From Dyella tabacisoli (GTDB taxonomy: Bacteria > Pseudomonadota > Gammaproteobacteria > Xanthomonadales > Rhodanobacteraceae), in assembly GCF_003350925.1 (NCBI RefSeq), contig NZ_KZ857186.1, positions 19,568 through 83,567 of the forward strand: a stretch of 64,000 bases of DNA, in the 5' to 3' direction. Position 1 is the first letter of the stretch. Each line of letters opens with the position of its first letter. A program made the position numbers and the translations under genes. This document shows, one piece after another, positions 46,045 through 53,783 of this stretch. The notes beneath the pieces were generated by a model, which saw nothing but the letters and a program-made list of their open reading frames with translations, did no database searches and was not told the DNA's origin.

Positions 46045-47616
46045 ATGCTCAAAGCCCACATCGTGTTATCCGACCTTTCGCATCATGCGGAGTGGCGGGA
46101 TGGCTTAATTACAGTGGGAAAGAGTCGAATCACCCCCCATGCGCACCCGATGCTTGAAGCGTTGCTGGTGCGCACACAAGGCCAGTGGTTTATGACGGTG
46201 AGGGAGCGTCGAGTCGCGACGGCACCTGACAAAACCATCGCATGCAGGGACGTCGATACCGAGCAGTTCAGCAGGCTTTACCAAGAGTGCGCTTTGTGGC
46301 CGCTCGATTACCTGATGATAGAAGTCGCCCAGGCCGGGTGCCGCATGAGGGTGCGAACAGGGGTGCTCGGCTCCGTACCGGTTTATTGCCACGCCCGCAA
46401 CGATGAAGTGACCCTTTCCTGGGATTTCGCGGATTTCGCCGCTCACCCCCTGGCGATCGATACCGAAATCGCAAGTCACCGCCTTGCGCTGCATACGGTC
46501 TATTCGGCGCGGCAGCTATGCGTCGGCGTCAACCTGCTCACAGAGCGTGCCTCGTTCTACGTGGAGCCGGGCAAGGCCAGTTACCGCTACCCCGCACCGG
46601 CGCCAGATACCATTCCATCGCCATTGCCGCAGGGTCGTGATGCCTTGACGGCGTTCAGCGAACTCTTGCATCAAGCCGTGTCGGTTCGACCGATAGCCGC
46701 AGATCGCATATCAGTCGAATTGAGCGGCGGCATGGACTCGGCCACCGTAGCCAGCGCCATGGCGACGTTTCACCAACGAATCGCGAGTAAGGGGATATTG
46801 CTGGACGGCGACGTTCGCCAACCGCAGATCCAGCGGCGTCAGTTGATAGCGAATCGGCTCAACCTGTCTGACGAGACCGTGGAGATCACGGCATTTCCCC
46901 CAAGCCTCGACTTGCAGCGGCAGCCCGGTCAAGCAAGAGGGTTGTATTGGGAGTACTACCTGGAAGCATGCGCAGCCTTATGGGATTCGTCGCTTGCCCA
47001 AGGGCGCGATGTACTTTTCACAGGCATCGGCGGAGACGAGCTGTTTCCAGCCTACGCCGATGAAACACAAGAGAAGAACGGCAAAGAACCCGGCTGGCGA
47101 GATGATGCCCGGCACTGCGCCGAGCAACTGCTGACGCCACGTGCATTGAGCGTGGCCCGCAGCCTGCGCAGCTTCGACGCCCCGACCAGCCCGGTACCGG
47201 TGACGGCGCTACTGGCGCATGCATGCCGGGGGCCTGATCTGCTGCGGCATGGCCTGTGGCCCGTGAACCCGTTGAGTGACCCCAGCCTCGTGGCCTTCTG
47301 CCACCGACTCCCCCGTGATGATCGGCAAGGCCGGGAGGTCATGCGGCAATACTTGCATGCACGCCTGGGCAGTGAGGTATTCCCACGCGGCTACACCAAA
47401 GAAACCTTTGCCCAGGTACTTCCCGAGCTGATTTCACGGCAGGCAGAAACCCTTGCCACGCAGTTGCGTGATTGTGCCTTAGCCGATCTCGGCTTGGTCG
47501 ACCAGCGGGCTGCCCTAAGGCTGTTGAATACGGTAGCCACTACGCGAGCGCAGGCGCCAACGGCGGCACTCGCTTCATTTCTTTGGCTCGAACGATGCGT
47601 GCGGCAGATCAATTGA
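46045..47616 (+). CDS. Asparagine-synthetase-like amide-forming enzyme without glutaminase cysteine (RiPP cyclase candidate)
   Basis: A 523-residue protein. Residues about 1-190 look like a degenerate glutaminase-fold domain; the N-terminus reads MLKAHI, so the catalytic Cys2 of class II amidotransferases is missing. The synthetase domain has the ATP-pyrophosphatase motif VELSGGMDSATV at about 225 and the conserved TGIGGDELFPAY at about 330. This is the makeup of lasso-peptide macrolactam synthetases, which use a substrate amine instead of ammonia. AGAGGT precedes ATG 46045. PhzH, which amidates phenazine-1-carboxylate, is the other asparagine-synthetase homologue known next to phz genes, but it keeps the N-terminal Cys. 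The adjacent peptide gene favours a peptide substrate. No leader protease, RRE or transporter gene is seen nearby. Confidence 0.82.
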   Translation: MLKAHIVLSDLSHHAEWRDGLITVGKSRITPHAHPMLEALLVRTQGQWFMTVRERRVATAPDKTIACRDVDTEQFSRLYQECALWPLDYLMIEVAQAGCRMRVRTGVLGSVPVYCHARNDEVTLSWDFADFAAHPLAIDTEIASHRLALHTVYSARQLCVGVNLLTERASFYVEPGKASYRYPAPAPDTIPSPLPQGRDALTAFSELLHQAVSVRPIAADRISVELSGGMDSATVASAMATFHQRIASKGILLDGDVRQPQIQRRQLIANRLNLSDETVEITAFPPSLDLQRQPGQARGLYWEYYLEACAALWDSSLAQGRDVLFTGIGGDELFPAYADETQEKNGKEPGWRDDARHCAEQLLTPRALSVARSLRSFDAPTSPVPVTALLAHACRGPDLLRHGLWPVNPLSDPSLVAFCHRLPRDDRQGREVMRQYLHARLGSEVFPRGYTKETFAQVLPELISRQAETLATQLRDCALADLGLVDQRAALRLLNTVATTRAQAPTAALASFLWLERCVRQIN

Positions 47617-47666
47617 ATACACGCGCAACCCATACCATGTGCCCGTGGATCAACCTCGACGTCCGG

Positions 47667-47811
47667 CGTAGGTTGGGCTGAACGAAGTGATGCCCAACGT
47701 TGCGCACCATTGAGATTCGCCGTGATACCCAACAGGCGTGCCTTTGAAACTCACCGCGATACCCAACACCGCGCAACGTTGGGGTTCGCATGCGCTCACC
47801 CCAACCTACCG
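47667..47811. repeat. Family A intergenic repeat, copy 8
   Basis: A full 145-bp copy from CGTAGGTTGGGCTGAACG to CCCCAACCTACCG, starting 50 bases after the amide-synthetase gene. It closes the island on its right side. Confidence 0.9.
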
Positions 47812-47828
47812 TTCACCCCAACCGGATT

Positions 47829-48048
47829 TTAAAGTGGCTTGGATTTGGATCTGACCCACTCGTTCTGTAGCTGCATGTGTGCCTGGTCGGATGCGCTTTG
47901 CGCCATGTCGATCATGTTCGCGATGGCGGCGAACACGCTGGAGAGGTGGTTGAAATCCACCTCGGCATCTGGTGTAAGCGAGTGGCACAGCGCCAGAGAA
48001 ATGGCAACGAATGCGCGATGCAAATGTATTGGTTTCGGTTGCGGCCAT
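47829..48048 (-). pseudogene. Small gene with probable frameshift
   Basis: ATG 48048 has an ideal AAGGAG site and starts MAATETNTFASR. The coherent remainder (AFVAISLALCHSLTPDAEVD, then FNHLSSVFAAIANMIDMAQS and a polar end) is in another phase, closing at 47829. The start-phase frame continues instead with low-quality sequence to 47806. A one-base change near 48012 would join the two. The joined product would be about 73 residues, with no recognised family. Alternatively the second frame uses an internal start. Confidence 0.5.
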
Positions 48049-48182
48049 CTTGAAGCTCCTTTTAGATGGAGCCGCCGCCCTGTCCTATACAAGGTGGATG
48101 CGCTTTTTTTGCGCCTTCTTTCCTACGAGTTTCCACACCCGGTCGCCGATGTGCGGCGACGCAAAACAAACTCCGCCGTGTG

Positions 48183-48353
48183 CGGGTGAGCGTCAAGTTC
48201 GCGGCAAGGCCGCACCCCCTCCCAGCCTCCCCCTACGACCGAAGGGGGGCCCCTTTTTGGGACAAGTAGGGGGAGGGGCTAAAAGCTCGCTTCAGTCAGC
48301 TCCCTCCCCTGCTTGTAGGGGAGGGTTGGGGTGGGGTCCGCACTTGCCACAAA
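48183..48353. repeat. Family B long C/G-rich repeat
   Basis: About 170 bases from CGGGTGAGCGTCAAGTTCGC to GGTCCGCACTTGCCAC, with internal CCCCCTCCCAGCCTCCCCC, TTTTTGGGACAAG and GGGGAGGGTTGGGGTGGGG. It is collinear with the block at 50894-51064. The rest of the 48049-48438 gap has no gene. Confidence 0.85.
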
Positions 48354-48438
48354 CTTTAAGAAGCTAAACGGCCAGAGACATTTTTTAATGCATCTGCCCG
48401 CTCACCTGGACACTCTAAAGAATCAGCCCCCTCGCAGC

Positions 48439-48783
48439 TCACTCTTGAACTTCGCATCCCCACCCGTCGTTTCGCCCTTCAAACGGAGCCGCTTCGCCCG
48501 CCAGAAGCTCCTCATAGCCAGAGATATTTTCGTGCGTCGGAATCATGAAGGGGTGGGCCTGCACTTGCCACGGCAACTCGTCGTGCTCTTCGTACTCAGA
48601 GAAAGACACCTTCTGACCGTTCCGAAGGAGAACGGTTGCGAACTTCAGCGCCGCATCCTCCGATGGAAAAATGACTGAGAAATCGATCTCGCGCGGCAGG
48701 GAGAGGTTATCTCCTTGCTCCGCCATTTGCCGCAGCACATCGCCATTCTCGTCACTTGGAAAAGCTGCTTGATTGCCAGACAT
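48439..48783 (-). CDS. RraB-like (ribonuclease E inhibitor) domain protein
   Basis: A 114-residue acidic protein that fits the RraB/ribonuclease-E-inhibitor domain pattern: FPSDENGDVLRQMAEQGDNL, then REIDFSVIFPSEDAALKFAT, VSFSEYEEHDELPWQVQAHP with FMIPTHENI, and a GRNDGWGCEV end. RraB binds RNase E and changes degradosome activity in E. coli, but many proteins with this domain have no shown role. It is a single gene; its start at 48783 follows a weak AGGAGACC site. I take the domain call as good and the RNase E role as unproven. Confidence 0.8.
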   Translation of the reverse strand: MSGNQAAFPSDENGDVLRQMAEQGDNLSLPREIDFSVIFPSEDAALKFATVLLRNGQKVSFSEYEEHDELPWQVQAHPFMIPTHENISGYEELLAGEAAPFEGRNDGWGCEVQE

Positions 48784-48949
48784 AGGTCTCCTGATTCTTT
48801 TACGGAAATGAGATGTAGAGGTAAGCCACCCTGACGGGAGGCCAGATATGAGGTAGTGCTGTTAGGCAATGGTACCTATCCATCAGCGATGTACGCTCGG
48901 CCGAAGCGAATGCAGCCGGTGGTCGCAACACATTGTCGTAATGGTTAAG

Positions 48950-49423
48950 TCAACTTGAAAGCTTGGTTTTCTTACGAAAGTATCCCAAGGTTCCGCGAAC
49001 GAGAAGATTGAGAAACAGACCTGGGATCGCGGCGACAGCAATCATTGCAACGACTTTGGCGAAATAGCGCCAGAGCGACCCGCCCTCCTCATGGAAGTGT
49101 AGAAAGGTCCATCTCAGCCACGCTGCGCCCATGGTCACGCACGGGATGCCAATGGCAACCCAGCAAACGAGCAAACCAAAGACACCTAATCGCCCGTCAG
49201 CTAGTGCCTCATAGATCATCATGCGGCCACGGACGCTTCCGACAGGATCAACGGTGTTGGGAACAAGTGATGCTTGCCGTTCTCGGGCAGCGCGCAGAGT
49301 GACTTCGACGTGCTCGCTCTCTGCATGTTCTTGCTTCAGTTCGTGGCTTTCAACACGCGCCAGCGATCCATTGGGATCATCAACCACAAACGCGCGGCCG
49401 CCAATATGAATCTGGTGTTTCAT
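48950..49423 (-). CDS. Hypothetical membrane protein
   Basis: A 157-residue protein. The N-terminal 75 residues are soluble and charged (IHIGGRAFVVDDPNGSLARV, then HELKQEHAESEHVEVTLRAA). Two or three hydrophobic spans follow (about 80-105 and 120-145, with LGVFGLLVCWVAIGIPCVTM and VVAMIAVAAIPGLFLNLLV), and a basic end (YFRKKTKLSS). I do not recognise the family. The layout suggests a cytoplasmic domain on a membrane anchor. ATG 49423 follows AAAGGGGTTT, a fair ribosome site. Neighbours are small unrelated genes. Confidence 0.65.
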   Translation of the reverse strand: MKHQIHIGGRAFVVDDPNGSLARVESHELKQEHAESEHVEVTLRAARERQASLVPNTVDPVGSVRGRMMIYEALADGRLGVFGLLVCWVAIGIPCVTMGAAWLRWTFLHFHEEGGSLWRYFAKVVAMIAVAAIPGLFLNLLVRGTLGYFRKKTKLSS

Positions 49424-49571
49424 TAAACCCCTTTCATTTCATCCCGCACCGACGCAGCTCCCTGGCTTCTTGCCGGTATCCACCTGGGGTCGGAAACAGA
49501 TATTCGAATTCGTCTAGCTCGCTTAGCAAGCTACAAGCCTCACTCTAGAGGGCACATAGCATCTGACAGAG

Positions 49572-50132
49572 TCATTCGTTGGACGGCCATGGCCGCGGAT
49601 CGAAGGTCAATACTATGGTCCGTCGGAACACGCTCTCGAATCCCTTATATGGAAGAGGTTGGGCGCGCAAAACTGCGTTTTCGACGGACCGTCTGCCGGC
49701 GGCATTGTAGGGACAGCTAGATTCAGCGACGGCACTAACCACGTCGCCTCCCGGCAATTGAGTGACACGTACCCTGCAAGTCGATGCCGGGATATTGTCG
49801 GGATGGAGCCAGTTGGTTCGAATCACCTGCTGCATGGCGCCCATGTAGCGCATCAGTAACGCTCGATCATCGCTGTCGTTGCTGACAGAAAACGATGGGT
49901 CCTCCGCTAGCCCATGCTCTTTCAGACATACATTAAAAGCTTTGTATGTACGACTAATATCCGGTAGTTCCGCCCCTTTGCTGCGGGCATCGACTAGATC
50001 CCTCTTCGCATGTAGTGCGTCAAGCTTCTCCCTCTCGCAGGCTGGACTTTGCGCATGTGCAGGCATGCATGGAGCCGCGCCCGCGAGGGTCAAAAACCAC
50101 GCAACGAGTCGACATGCACTCGAAGTCTTCAT
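49572..50132 (-). CDS. Exported protein with TolA C-terminal-like domain
   Basis: A 186-residue protein with a signal peptide (RLVAWFLTLAGAAPCMPAHA, cut near AQS). A short helical Cys-containing region follows, then a C-terminal domain with the TolA/TonB-C pattern: IRTNWLHPDNIPASTCRVRV, QLPGGDVVSAVAESSCPYNA, RRSVENAVLRAQPLP. Full TolA proteins have a membrane anchor and a long helical domain, both missing here, so this is a small stand-alone periplasmic form. Two cysteines in the end domain (STC and SSC) match the disulfide of TolA-C. ATG 50132 follows AGGGGATAAC. Role unknown, probably envelope-related. Confidence 0.75.
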   Translation of the reverse strand: MKTSSACRLVAWFLTLAGAAPCMPAHAQSPACEREKLDALHAKRDLVDARSKGAELPDISRTYKAFNVCLKEHGLAEDPSFSVSNDSDDRALLMRYMGAMQQVIRTNWLHPDNIPASTCRVRVTQLPGGDVVSAVAESSCPYNAAGRRSVENAVLRAQPLPYKGFESVFRRTIVLTFDPRPWPSNE

Positions 50133-50270
50133 GTTATCCCCTGGTTGCGTGGACGCTGTATGCGCCTTCTCCGCGGGGGCTAGCATGCCGAGTGCCGCTC
50201 TTAGGTGCAATGTCCGTGTGGGTCGAGGACGCAGCCTGCGCCAGGCACTGACACCAGCCCATCACCGCAA

Positions 50271-50582
50271 TCACCTAAATAATTCCCATAACCCCCAACT
50301 CACAAGCAGTGCGAAATAGCCAAAGAATCGCCACACGCCGACGCTGAGCAGCGCCTCACCGGTCATTCTCGAAACAGGACTGAAACGATCCTCAAAGAAA
50401 TCAGGAAAGATCAGCAGGGCCGCTGCAAGTAGTGGTAAGCCGAGAACATAGATAGCACCACGTCCGGCTCGATAGACCCCAGAGGATTCGGCCGAATGCA
50501 GGCCTGGCATCACCTGGGATAAGTGATAAACCGTCCATAGCCATACCAGCACCACGGTGCAACCAAGCAGGCGATGAATCAT
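50271..50582 (-). CDS. Hypothetical membrane protein
   Basis: A 103-residue protein with three hydrophobic segments (about 4-24, 42-62 and 82-100) and a short acidic loop (FPDFFEDRFSPVSR) between the second and third. No family recognised. It lies 138 bases upstream of the TolA-like gene in the same direction and may share its transcript. AGGGAG precedes the ATG at 50582. Confidence 0.6.
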   Translation of the reverse strand: MIHRLLGCTVVLVWLWTVYHLSQVMPGLHSAESSGVYRAGRGAIYVLGLPLLAAALLIFPDFFEDRFSPVSRMTGEALLSVGVWRFFGYFALLVSWGLWELFR

Positions 50583-50817
50583 AAGGTTTCTAAACTCCCT
50601 TGAAAGCGAAAGTCTAGCGAATGCAGGTTACGGCACCGGCAATAGCGGCTTCTCTTGATTCGAAGCCTCGCGTCAGAATCAGGCCGATTTCTGCTGGCAA
50701 CTGTGTCGGGATGTACTGGAGCTTGTTTAAAACCTTCGCTTCAACGCTTACCTGGCGAGCTGGCCAACGCGGCCTGATCTGCAACCTTGCACGAATGTCT
50801 CGATGCCGCCTCAGTGG

Positions 50818-50855
50818 CGGATGTTGGGGTTCGCTTGCGCTCACCCCAACCTACG
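50818..50855. repeat. Family A intergenic repeat, right-end fragment
   Basis: Only the last hairpin unit and right terminus (ATGTTGGGGTTCGCTTGCGC then TCACCCCAACCTACGG) are present. The 50583-51103 gap otherwise holds the family B block at 50894 and a doubtful minus-strand frame (50614-50844) without a clear start. Confidence 0.7.
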
Positions 50856-50893
50856 GAACTAGCGCCTTGTAGATTTGTGCCAAGGGTGCTGCG

Positions 50894-51064
50894 TACGGGT
50901 GAGCGTCAAGTTCGCGGCAAGGTTGCACCCCCTCCCACCCTCCCCCTGCACGCAGGGGGAGGGGCTAAAAGCTCGTTTCAGTCAGCTCCCTCCCTGCGAC
51001 CGAAGGGAGTCCCTTTTTGGGACTTGCAGGGGAGGGTTGGGGTGGGATCCGCACTCGCAACAAA
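50894..51064. repeat. Family B long C/G-rich repeat
   Basis: About 170 bases collinear with 48183-48353, opening CGGGTGAGCGTCAAGTTCGC and closing GATCCGCACTCGCAAC. It differs by small changes and rearranged inner words. It lies 40 bases from the end of the DUF2802 gene and could influence 3' processing of the flagellar transcript. Confidence 0.85.
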
Positions 51065-51103
51065 ACTTCGTTTTGCACCAGAAAACAGCCAACCGGCAAA
51101 TAA

Positions 51104-51475
51104 TCAGGCAACGATTTCCTGCATTCTGCGCACCAGCTCCGCCTCGCCGCGCGAAAGGCCGCAGCGGGCCATCAGCTCATCCACGGCGACGCCTTGGCGG
51201 GCCAATTGTTGCGCCAGCCCGAAACTATCGGAAGCGGCGACCGGCGCGGATTGCGCGTAGGAGCCATCGCGTTGCTGTAGTAATGATTCAAGTCGCCGCT
51301 CGATGCGTGCCTGGGCCATCACCAGCATCGAGGTCGGCACGTCGCTGGCCGTCGCCAATAGCAGTTGCGTTAGCTGTATGCGCTGTTGGCGTAACTGGCG
51401 CCACATGATCGCCAACCAGACAGCTTGCGCGACCACCAGCACGATCAACACGACCAAGCCCGTCTCAACCAGCAT
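51104..51475 (-). CDS. DUF2802 protein of the flagellar/chemotaxis cluster
   Basis: A 123-residue protein with one N-terminal membrane span (VETGLVVLIVLVVAQAVWLA). A coiled-coil-prone middle follows (WRQLRQQRIQLTQLLLA), then a C-terminal helix-turn-helix-like end (LARQGVAVDELMARCGLSRG, EAELVRRM). DUF2802 genes regularly follow cheW in polar-flagellum clusters of Pseudomonas and Xanthomonadales. Its start overlaps the cheW stop by 11 bases. The exact job is unknown. Confidence 0.88.
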   Translation of the reverse strand: MLVETGLVVLIVLVVAQAVWLAIMWRQLRQQRIQLTQLLLATASDVPTSMLVMAQARIERRLESLLQQRDGSYAQSAPVAASDSFGLAQQLARQGVAVDELMARCGLSRGEAELVRRMQEIVA

Positions 51476-51956
51476 GACTAACCTCTTTTGTTAGACGACA
51501 TAGTTTGTGCACATCCAGCAGTGCGACAAACCCCTGCTTCCACGCGACGACACCACGCACCGGATCGCTATCGCGTAACGCGCGGCCGGAGGGTGCTGCG
51601 CTGATATCCGATTCGTTCACGGTCAAAAGCCCATCGACCGCATCTACGCGCAAGCCGATCTGCTCGGCTTGCTGGCTTTGCACGAGTTGGCTCAAAACAA
51701 CGATATGCGCTTGTGCGTCGGCCGCGTTGGCAACCGGCCGCAAACCCAGGCGGCGGCAACCGTCGAGTACGGGCACGATCTGCCCGCGCAACTGGCGAAT
51801 GCCGAGTACGTCATAAGCGGCGCCCGGCACCGGGGTCAGTGCGCCATCACGAATGATTTCGCTGACATAGGTCAACGGCGTCGCATAGGCTTGGTCAGCC
51901 AACTGAAAGACCAGCCACTGCGTGGGAGGTATTGCACTACCAGTAGCCGCGTTCAT
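51465..51956 (-). CDS. cheW: Chemotaxis coupling protein CheW
   Basis: A 163-residue CheW-domain protein, the scaffold that joins receptors to the CheA kinase in the cytoplasm. The expected beta-barrel blocks are visible: QWLVFQLADQAYATPLTYVS, ALTPVPGAAYDVLGIRQLRG, IVPVLDGCRRLGL, IGLRVDAVDGLLTVNESDIS and VVAWKQGFVALLDVHKL. It is 49 bases after motD, with no parA/soj gene between them, unlike the usual Pseudomonas order. It overlaps the DUF2802 gene by 11 bases. Confidence 0.92.
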   Translation of the reverse strand: MNAATGSAIPPTQWLVFQLADQAYATPLTYVSEIIRDGALTPVPGAAYDVLGIRQLRGQIVPVLDGCRRLGLRPVANAADAQAHIVVLSQLVQSQQAEQIGLRVDAVDGLLTVNESDISAAPSGRALRDSDPVRGVVAWKQGFVALLDVHKLCRLTKEVSHAG

Positions 51957-52005
51957 GGCTTGACTCCGATGCGGTACGAAAACATGGCTGCGCCCATGGC
52001 GGATG

Positions 52006-53001
52006 TCATCCCTTGACCTCGGGTACGGGCGCCTGTGTCGCGACGACGCTGGTATTTATCGGCACGACATCGGTCGGCGGGTCGGGCTTGACGACGATGG
52101 GCTTATCGACGGCGGGCGGCGCACTCGGTGTCAGGGTTGGCTCGACCTCGGCCAGCGGATGATTGGCATCGCTGTAAAAGCGTACCGGCGCGCTGCGATC
52201 GCTCAGCACCACCACCAGCACACGACGATTGCGATTGCGCCCTTCTTCGCTGACGTTGTCGGCCGCGGGGCGAATCTCGCCCCAGCCGATGATGCCGAGC
52301 CGTGACGGGTCGATGCCTTGCTCGACGAAGAGCCGCGCCACACTGGCCGCGCGCGCGGCGGAAAGCTCCCAGTTAGAGGGATATACTGCGGTGTTGATCG
52401 GTTTGTCGTCGGTATAGCCTTCCACTCGCAACGGATTGGGAAACGGCGCCAGAATCGAAGCGATATGGTTGAGCACGTCGTCAGCCGGCGCCGACAAGCG
52501 CGCCACGCCGCTGGGAAACAAAATGTCGGTGCGAATTTCTATTTCCAGCCAGGTCTTGGTCCGACGCACCACTACCAGGCTCTTGTCGATCAACGGCTGC
52601 AAGGCCCGCTGCACCTGATCTTGAATGCGTTCGAGGTTTTCCTGCTCGCTGTTTTGACGCTTGGCTGTACCGTTCTGCATCGATGAGGTGGCCAGGTTGC
52701 GCGTAGGCAGCGGCGGCGCGATACGCGGCAATACGGAGTTCTGCGCCTGGCTGTTTTTGCGATCGGCCGGCACCGGCGCCACCGGTGCGACGTTGCTGCT
52801 GTGCACGGGATCGAGACGGCGGCTGGTACCATTGAACGCCTCGATGATCGACTGCGACATCACCCGGTACTTGCCTTCGTTGACCACCGATACGGCGTAC
52901 ATCACTACGAAGAACGCCAGCAGCAATGTCATCAAGTCGGCATAGGGAATCGCCCATGCCTCGTGATTGACGTGGTCCTCGTGATGCTTGCGCCGGCTCA
53001 T
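52006..53001 (-). CDS. motD: Flagellar motor stator protein MotD (MotB family)
   Basis: A 331-residue MotB-type stator subunit. The short cytoplasmic start (MSRRKHHEDHVNHEAWAIPY) leads into a single span with the proton-carrying aspartate in AIPYADLMTLLLAFFVVMYA. A linker of about 110 residues follows, then the OmpA-like peptidoglycan-binding domain (FPSGVARLSAPADDVLNHIA, VEGYTDDKPI, NWELSAARAASVARLFVEQG, GWGEIRPAADNVSEEGRNRN). A Pro/Val-rich tail ends the protein. ATG 53001 matches the family start; a longer start at 53031 is possible. It pairs with the upstream MotC as in Pseudomonas MotCD, the stator for swimming at high load and swarming. Confidence 0.92.
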   Translation of the reverse strand: MSRRKHHEDHVNHEAWAIPYADLMTLLLAFFVVMYAVSVVNEGKYRVMSQSIIEAFNGTSRRLDPVHSSNVAPVAPVPADRKNSQAQNSVLPRIAPPLPTRNLATSSMQNGTAKRQNSEQENLERIQDQVQRALQPLIDKSLVVVRRTKTWLEIEIRTDILFPSGVARLSAPADDVLNHIASILAPFPNPLRVEGYTDDKPINTAVYPSNWELSAARAASVARLFVEQGIDPSRLGIIGWGEIRPAADNVSEEGRNRNRRVLVVVLSDRSAPVRFYSDANHPLAEVEPTLTPSAPPAVDKPIVVKPDPPTDVVPINTSVVATQAPVPEVKG

Positions 53002-53041
53002 GACGGCCTGCTCCACAGCGGCATGCCCCATGACGGCCTGC

Positions 53042-53782
53042 TCATGAGAGATAGCCTTGCAATTTCGCCTCGATCTGGCGCGGGTTATCGCCCTGGGCGA
53101 TCGAGACCAGCCCTTCGATCAGGATCTCGCGCATGCGCGACTGCTTGGTGATAAGCCCCTTGAGTCGCGAAGCCATCGGCAGCATCAGCAAATTCGCAAA
53201 CGCCACGCCGTAAATCGTCGCCACGAAAGCGGCGGCGATACCGTGGCCGAGCTTGCTGGGATCGGCCAGGTTCTGCATCACCGCCATCAAGCCCATCACC
53301 GCGCCGATAATGCCCATGGTCGGGGAGTAGATGCCGGCGTTTTCGTACACCTTGGCCGCGGCCAGATCGATCTGTTCGCGGGTGTCCAGATCCACTTCGA
53401 GCACACTGCGAATCGCTTCGGGCTCGCTACCGTCCACCAGCAGTTGCAGACCCTTGCGCGTGAACGTATCGGCCTCGGCGTCAATCTGCGGCTCCAGCCC
53501 AAGCAAGCCCTGGCGGCGCGATATTTCGCTCCAGCCCACTACCCGGCTGACCAGGTCATCCGGTTGATGCCTGGGCGGCTTATAAATGAGTTTCGCCATG
53601 CTCATCGCACGCTTGAGCACCTGCCCCTGGTTTTGCACCATCACCGCGGCGATGGTGCCAAGAAACACGATGACGCACGCCGCAGGATTCCACAGCGCCC
53701 CAATGCTGGAACCTTTCAAAATAGTGCCGACGATGATGACCACAAAGGCCAGAATCGTGCCGATAAGGCTAACCAGATCCAT
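53042..53782 (-). CDS. motC: Flagellar motor stator protein MotC (MotA family)
   Basis: A 246-residue MotA-type protein with four membrane spans: two near the N-terminus (about 2-22 and 32-52) and two in the C-terminal half (about 145-165 and 180-200, with YSPTMGIIGAVMGLMAVMQN and HGIAAAFVATIYGVAFANLL). A cytoplasmic loop lies between them with the SRRQGLLGLEPQIDAEADTF segment that contacts the rotor. It forms the proton channel with MotD, whose gene follows after 40 bases. ATG 53782 is right for the family; upstream in-frame sequence overlaps the end of cheA and is spurious. Confidence 0.93.
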   Translation of the reverse strand: MDLVSLIGTILAFVVIIVGTILKGSSIGALWNPAACVIVFLGTIAAVMVQNQGQVLKRAMSMAKLIYKPPRHQPDDLVSRVVGWSEISRRQGLLGLEPQIDAEADTFTRKGLQLLVDGSEPEAIRSVLEVDLDTREQIDLAAAKVYENAGIYSPTMGIIGAVMGLMAVMQNLADPSKLGHGIAAAFVATIYGVAFANLLMLPMASRLKGLITKQSRMREILIEGLVSIAQGDNPRQIEAKLQGYLS

Positions 53783-53783
53783 G

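Noticed and set aside
46045..47616. Annotation as PhzH phenazine amidotransferase
   Set aside because: PhzH is a class II glutamine amidotransferase with an N-terminal catalytic Cys; this protein lacks it and has a peptide gene directly upstream. Kept only as an alternative.
50614..50844. 76-residue minus-strand ORF
   Set aside because: Its start lies within a family A repeat fragment and its sequence has no family character.
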